Origin: Pyxidicoccus sp. MSG2
Lineage (GTDB): Bacteria; Myxococcota; Myxococcia; Myxococcales; Myxococcaceae
NCBI RefSeq assembly: GCF_026626705.1
Contig: NZ_JAPNKC010000001.1
Coordinates: forward strand, 5,518,001 to 5,582,000
DNA length: 64,000 nucleotides
Reading direction: 5' to 3'
Position 1 is the first letter of the stretch. Every line of letters starts with the position of its first letter. Position numbers and translations under genes: made by a program. The notes under the pieces are model-generated. The model was not told where the DNA came from. It saw only the letters and a program-made list of their open reading frames with translations, and did not search any database. Below are positions 61,167 through 64,000 of this stretch, one piece after another.

Positions 61167-62155
61167 AGCTTCCTGCTCCTCGCGCGGGCCTCGCACTCCT
61201 GCTGCTCACCGTGGCCGCCTGCCGCTCGAAGCCCGCGCCCACCTTCGAGCCGCTGAAGCTCGCCGACGGGCGCACCGTGCCCGCGCAGACGCTGTCTCGC
61301 GGGCACGCGGTGTACACGCACTACTGCGCGTCCTGTCACGGCGAGCAGGGAGACGGGCAGGGCCCGGCGGGGCGGGGGATGCGGCCGGTGCCTCGCAGCT
61401 TCCGCCAGGGTCTCTTCAAGTTCGGCGGAGTCGCCGCGGGAGAACTGCCCACCGACGACGCGCTGAAGCGCACGCTGCGCCGCGGGCTGCACGGCACGCC
61501 GATGTTCGCGTGGGACGTGCCCGAGTCGGACCTGGAAGCCGTGGTGCAGTACCTCAAGACCTTCAGCCCGCGCTGGAAGGACGAGGCTCCGGGGCAGCCG
61601 CTCACTCCCACTCCGGACCCGTGGAAGGGCCGCGAGTCGGAGGCCGTGGAGCGCGGCAGAATCGCGTACCACGTGGCGGGCTCGGGGAACGCGGGCTGCG
61701 CGAGCTGCCATGTGGCGTACCTGCCTCGCGCGGAGCTGGCCGTGCTGATGGAGAAGGCGCTGGGCCGCAAGGTGGACCTGTCCCGGATGGACCCGTACAC
61801 CGCGCAGCCGAGGGACTCCGAGCACCCGGTGGCGGTCGACGCCCAGGGCGAGCCCACGCAGACGGCGAAGCTGCTCCCACCGGACTTCCTCTTCCACCCG
61901 CTGCGCACCGTCTGGCAGGAGGGCGACACGGTGGAGGGCACTCCCTACACCGCCGAGCGGCAGCGCGAAGACCTCTACCGCGTCATCGCCGCGGGCGTGG
62001 GCGGCGCGGCCATGCCCACGTGGAAGGGCGCCATCCCCGAGGAGAACCTCTGGGCGCTCGCGTACTACGTGCAGACGCTGGTCCGCCTGAGAGACACCGA
62101 CGAGGCCCGCGCTCTCAAGGAACGCCTCCGCGTCTCCTCCGCGTCCGTGCAGTGA
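61163..62155 (+). CDS. Dihaem cytochrome c lipoprotein of the oxidase operon
   Basis: A 330-residue lipoprotein (LLLLTVAACRS) with two class I cytochrome c domains. Domain 1 has CASCHGEQGDGQGPAG and a Met ligand probably in GTPMFAWDVP. Domain 2 has CASCHVAYLPRAEL and probably uses Met in GGAAMPTWKGAIPEENLWALAYYV. It starts in an ATGA overlap with ctaE. It should deliver electrons to CuA of this oxidase, perhaps from a quinol-oxidising complex. Confidence 0.9.
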   Translation: MKLPAPRAGLALLLLTVAACRSKPAPTFEPLKLADGRTVPAQTLSRGHAVYTHYCASCHGEQGDGQGPAGRGMRPVPRSFRQGLFKFGGVAAGELPTDDALKRTLRRGLHGTPMFAWDVPESDLEAVVQYLKTFSPRWKDEAPGQPLTPTPDPWKGRESEAVERGRIAYHVAGSGNAGCASCHVAYLPRAELAVLMEKALGRKVDLSRMDPYTAQPRDSEHPVAVDAQGEPTQTAKLLPPDFLFHPLRTVWQEGDTVEGTPYTAERQREDLYRVIAAGVGGAAMPTWKGAIPEENLWALAYYVQTLVRLRDTDEARALKERLRVSSASVQ

Positions 62156-62163
62156 GAGCGGAC

Positions 62164-62177
62164 TGATTCGAGAATCA
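62164..62177. promoter_or_regulatory. 14-bp perfect palindrome upstream of the GH19 gene
   Basis: TGATTCGAGAATCA reads the same on both strands apart from its two central bases. It lies 9 bp after the cytochrome stop in an unusually A/T-rich 110-bp gap. It could be a small operator for the downstream lysin gene or a weak terminator; nothing decides between them. Confidence 0.4.
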
Positions 62178-62264
62178 AATAACTTCGGCCCGGACGAAAC
62201 ACTTTCTCATCGCCGACGAAAATGTGGGCACGGTTCATCTCCTCCCCCCCAGGAGCCCCTTCTC

Positions 62265-63374
<1,110 letters not shown>

Positions 63375-63405
63375 GCCATTCCGCCGACATGGCGCGGCGG
63401 TGACG

Positions 63406-63439
63406 CGAGGACCGTGGGCCTGTGGGGCCGCGGTCCTCG
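63406..63439 (+). terminator. Terminator hairpin after the GH19 gene
   Basis: A perfect 9-bp stem (CGAGGACCG and CGGTCCTCG) with a 16-base loop, about 30 bp after the stop, followed by TCGTGTTTCC. A likely intrinsic terminator. Confidence 0.6.
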
Positions 63440-63569
63440 TCGTGTTTCCGGGGGAGTCTCTCTCGGGGGACTCGGCGTCCGGCGGATGCGATGCCCCGCC
63501 GCACCGTGGGCCCGGGGAAGGGCTGGTCCGTCCGCTGCACCGGGCAGGCGCTCCCACAGGAGCGCGCCC

Positions 63570-64000
63570 ATGTCCCGTATCGACCCGTCCAGCAGCACCC
63601 CCGTCCCCATCGACACGCCCACGGAGCCCGGCCCGACGCCGCCCCCGTCACGGGCGAAGGACACCTCGGTCTCCGCCGCCCGCAACGAGGTGCGCGCCTA
63701 CGATGGGCCCACCCATCGTCCACTCCAGGGGTCATCCTCGAAGCCGGCACCCGCGTCCTCCGGCCCGGCCATCTCCGCGGGAGAGTTGGCGGCACGGGGC
63801 GGCAGGCTGGGTCCCGCATCCACCTCCTCGCCCGCATCCACACCCGAGGTTCCGGACAGTGTGTACTCAGCCCTCCGCTCGCACCTGACGCGCAACCTCA
63901 TCGACTGGCGCGTCAGTGGGAGCGACGTGAAGGCGGTGCACACGGCGCTGGGGACGTTGCAGCCCGGGACCTACCGCGCGGCGCTGGAGCGGATGGAGCG
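63570..64000 (+). CDS. Protein with disordered N terminus, 3' end outside window
   Basis: The first 143 codons of a gene cut by the window edge. It starts MSRIDPSSSTPVPIDTPTEP and stays Pro/Ser/Thr-rich for about 95 residues. A folded, helical part then begins (VPDSVYSALRSHLTRNLIDWRVSGSDVKAVHTALGTLQPGTYRAALERME). ATG with AGGAG eight bases upstream. No signal peptide. The disordered start and position after a signal-less lysin would suit a secreted or toxin-type protein, but this cannot be judged without the rest. Confidence 0.6.
   Translation, partial: MSRIDPSSSTPVPIDTPTEPGPTPPPSRAKDTSVSAARNEVRAYDGPTHRPLQGSSSKPAPASSGPAISAGELAARGGRLGPASTSSPASTPEVPDSVYSALRSHLTRNLIDWRVSGSDVKAVHTALGTLQPGTYRAALERME

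Overview
This window is very GC-rich, with strong G/C in third codon positions. It carries several families found mainly in myxobacteria: an eps-type exopolysaccharide (EPS) locus with a separate Wza-like lipoprotein (EpsY) and outer-membrane barrel (EpsX), a TIGR02265/DUF2378 protein, a four-module GAF histidine kinase and many small lipoproteins. The best fit is a Myxococcaceae chromosome (Myxococcus, Corallococcus or Pyxidicoccus type). The genus cannot be fixed from the sequence alone.

Layout. 1-3.0 kb: end of a sensor kinase, a ZnT9-like CDF transporter and an MgtE magnesium channel. 3.0-6.0 kb: a Wzy-type polymerase (wzyX-like) and a divergent GT4 glycosyltransferase (epsE-like), probably the outer arm of the EPS locus. 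6.0-10.3 kb: two related secreted proteins, one small and one large VWA protein, with an AbiE toxin-antitoxin operon between them. 10.5-14.1 kb: a TPR-like membrane protein translationally coupled to an M48 protease. 14.1-22.7 kb (minus strand): the EPS export core in the order epsZ, wzxX, epsY, epsX, a 58-residue membrane protein, epsW, epsV, epsU. EpsZ starts the repeat unit on the lipid carrier, WzxX flips it, WzyX polymerises it, and EpsV/EpsY/EpsX form the envelope export path.

22.9-26.5 kb: molybdenum cofactor genes, namely a MobB-FdhD fusion, moeA and divergent mobA. 26.5-34.7 kb: AmmeMemoRadiSam genes amrS and amrB, separated by secreted and membrane proteins and a PQQ-type sugar dehydrogenase, followed by a second radical SAM enzyme coupled to a 252-residue partner of unknown family. 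35-41.3 kb is a worn region with three gene remnants (SDR, lipoprotein/barrel, alpha/beta hydrolase), a striking inverted repeat and a few intact genes (barrel, lipoprotein, O-methyltransferase, proline dehydrogenase). 41.3-45.7 kb: hemerythrin, an AT-hook/Cys-His protein, tryptophan 2,3-dioxygenase, a 58-residue protein, a Uma2 nuclease-like protein and an RMD1-like protein.

45.8-54.1 kb: signalling and envelope genes (GAF kinase, TSP3-OmpA lipoprotein, MshEN-REC-cyclase fusion, GspG-like protein, three-domain universal stress protein, degenerate AAA+ protein). 54-56.8 kb: macro-domain protein, two unknown small proteins and two arrays of short tandem repeats. 56.8-62.2 kb: SCO1-like copper chaperone divergent from an aa3-type oxidase operon (88-residue membrane protein, ctaC, ctaD, ctaE, dihaem cytochrome c lipoprotein). 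The ctaC/ctaD junction carries an exact 70-bp duplication that creates a coupled 25-codon mini-ORF. 62.2-64 kb: a triple-LysM GH19 protein and the start of a disordered protein cut by the window edge. No rRNA, tRNA, CRISPR array or intact insertion sequence was seen.
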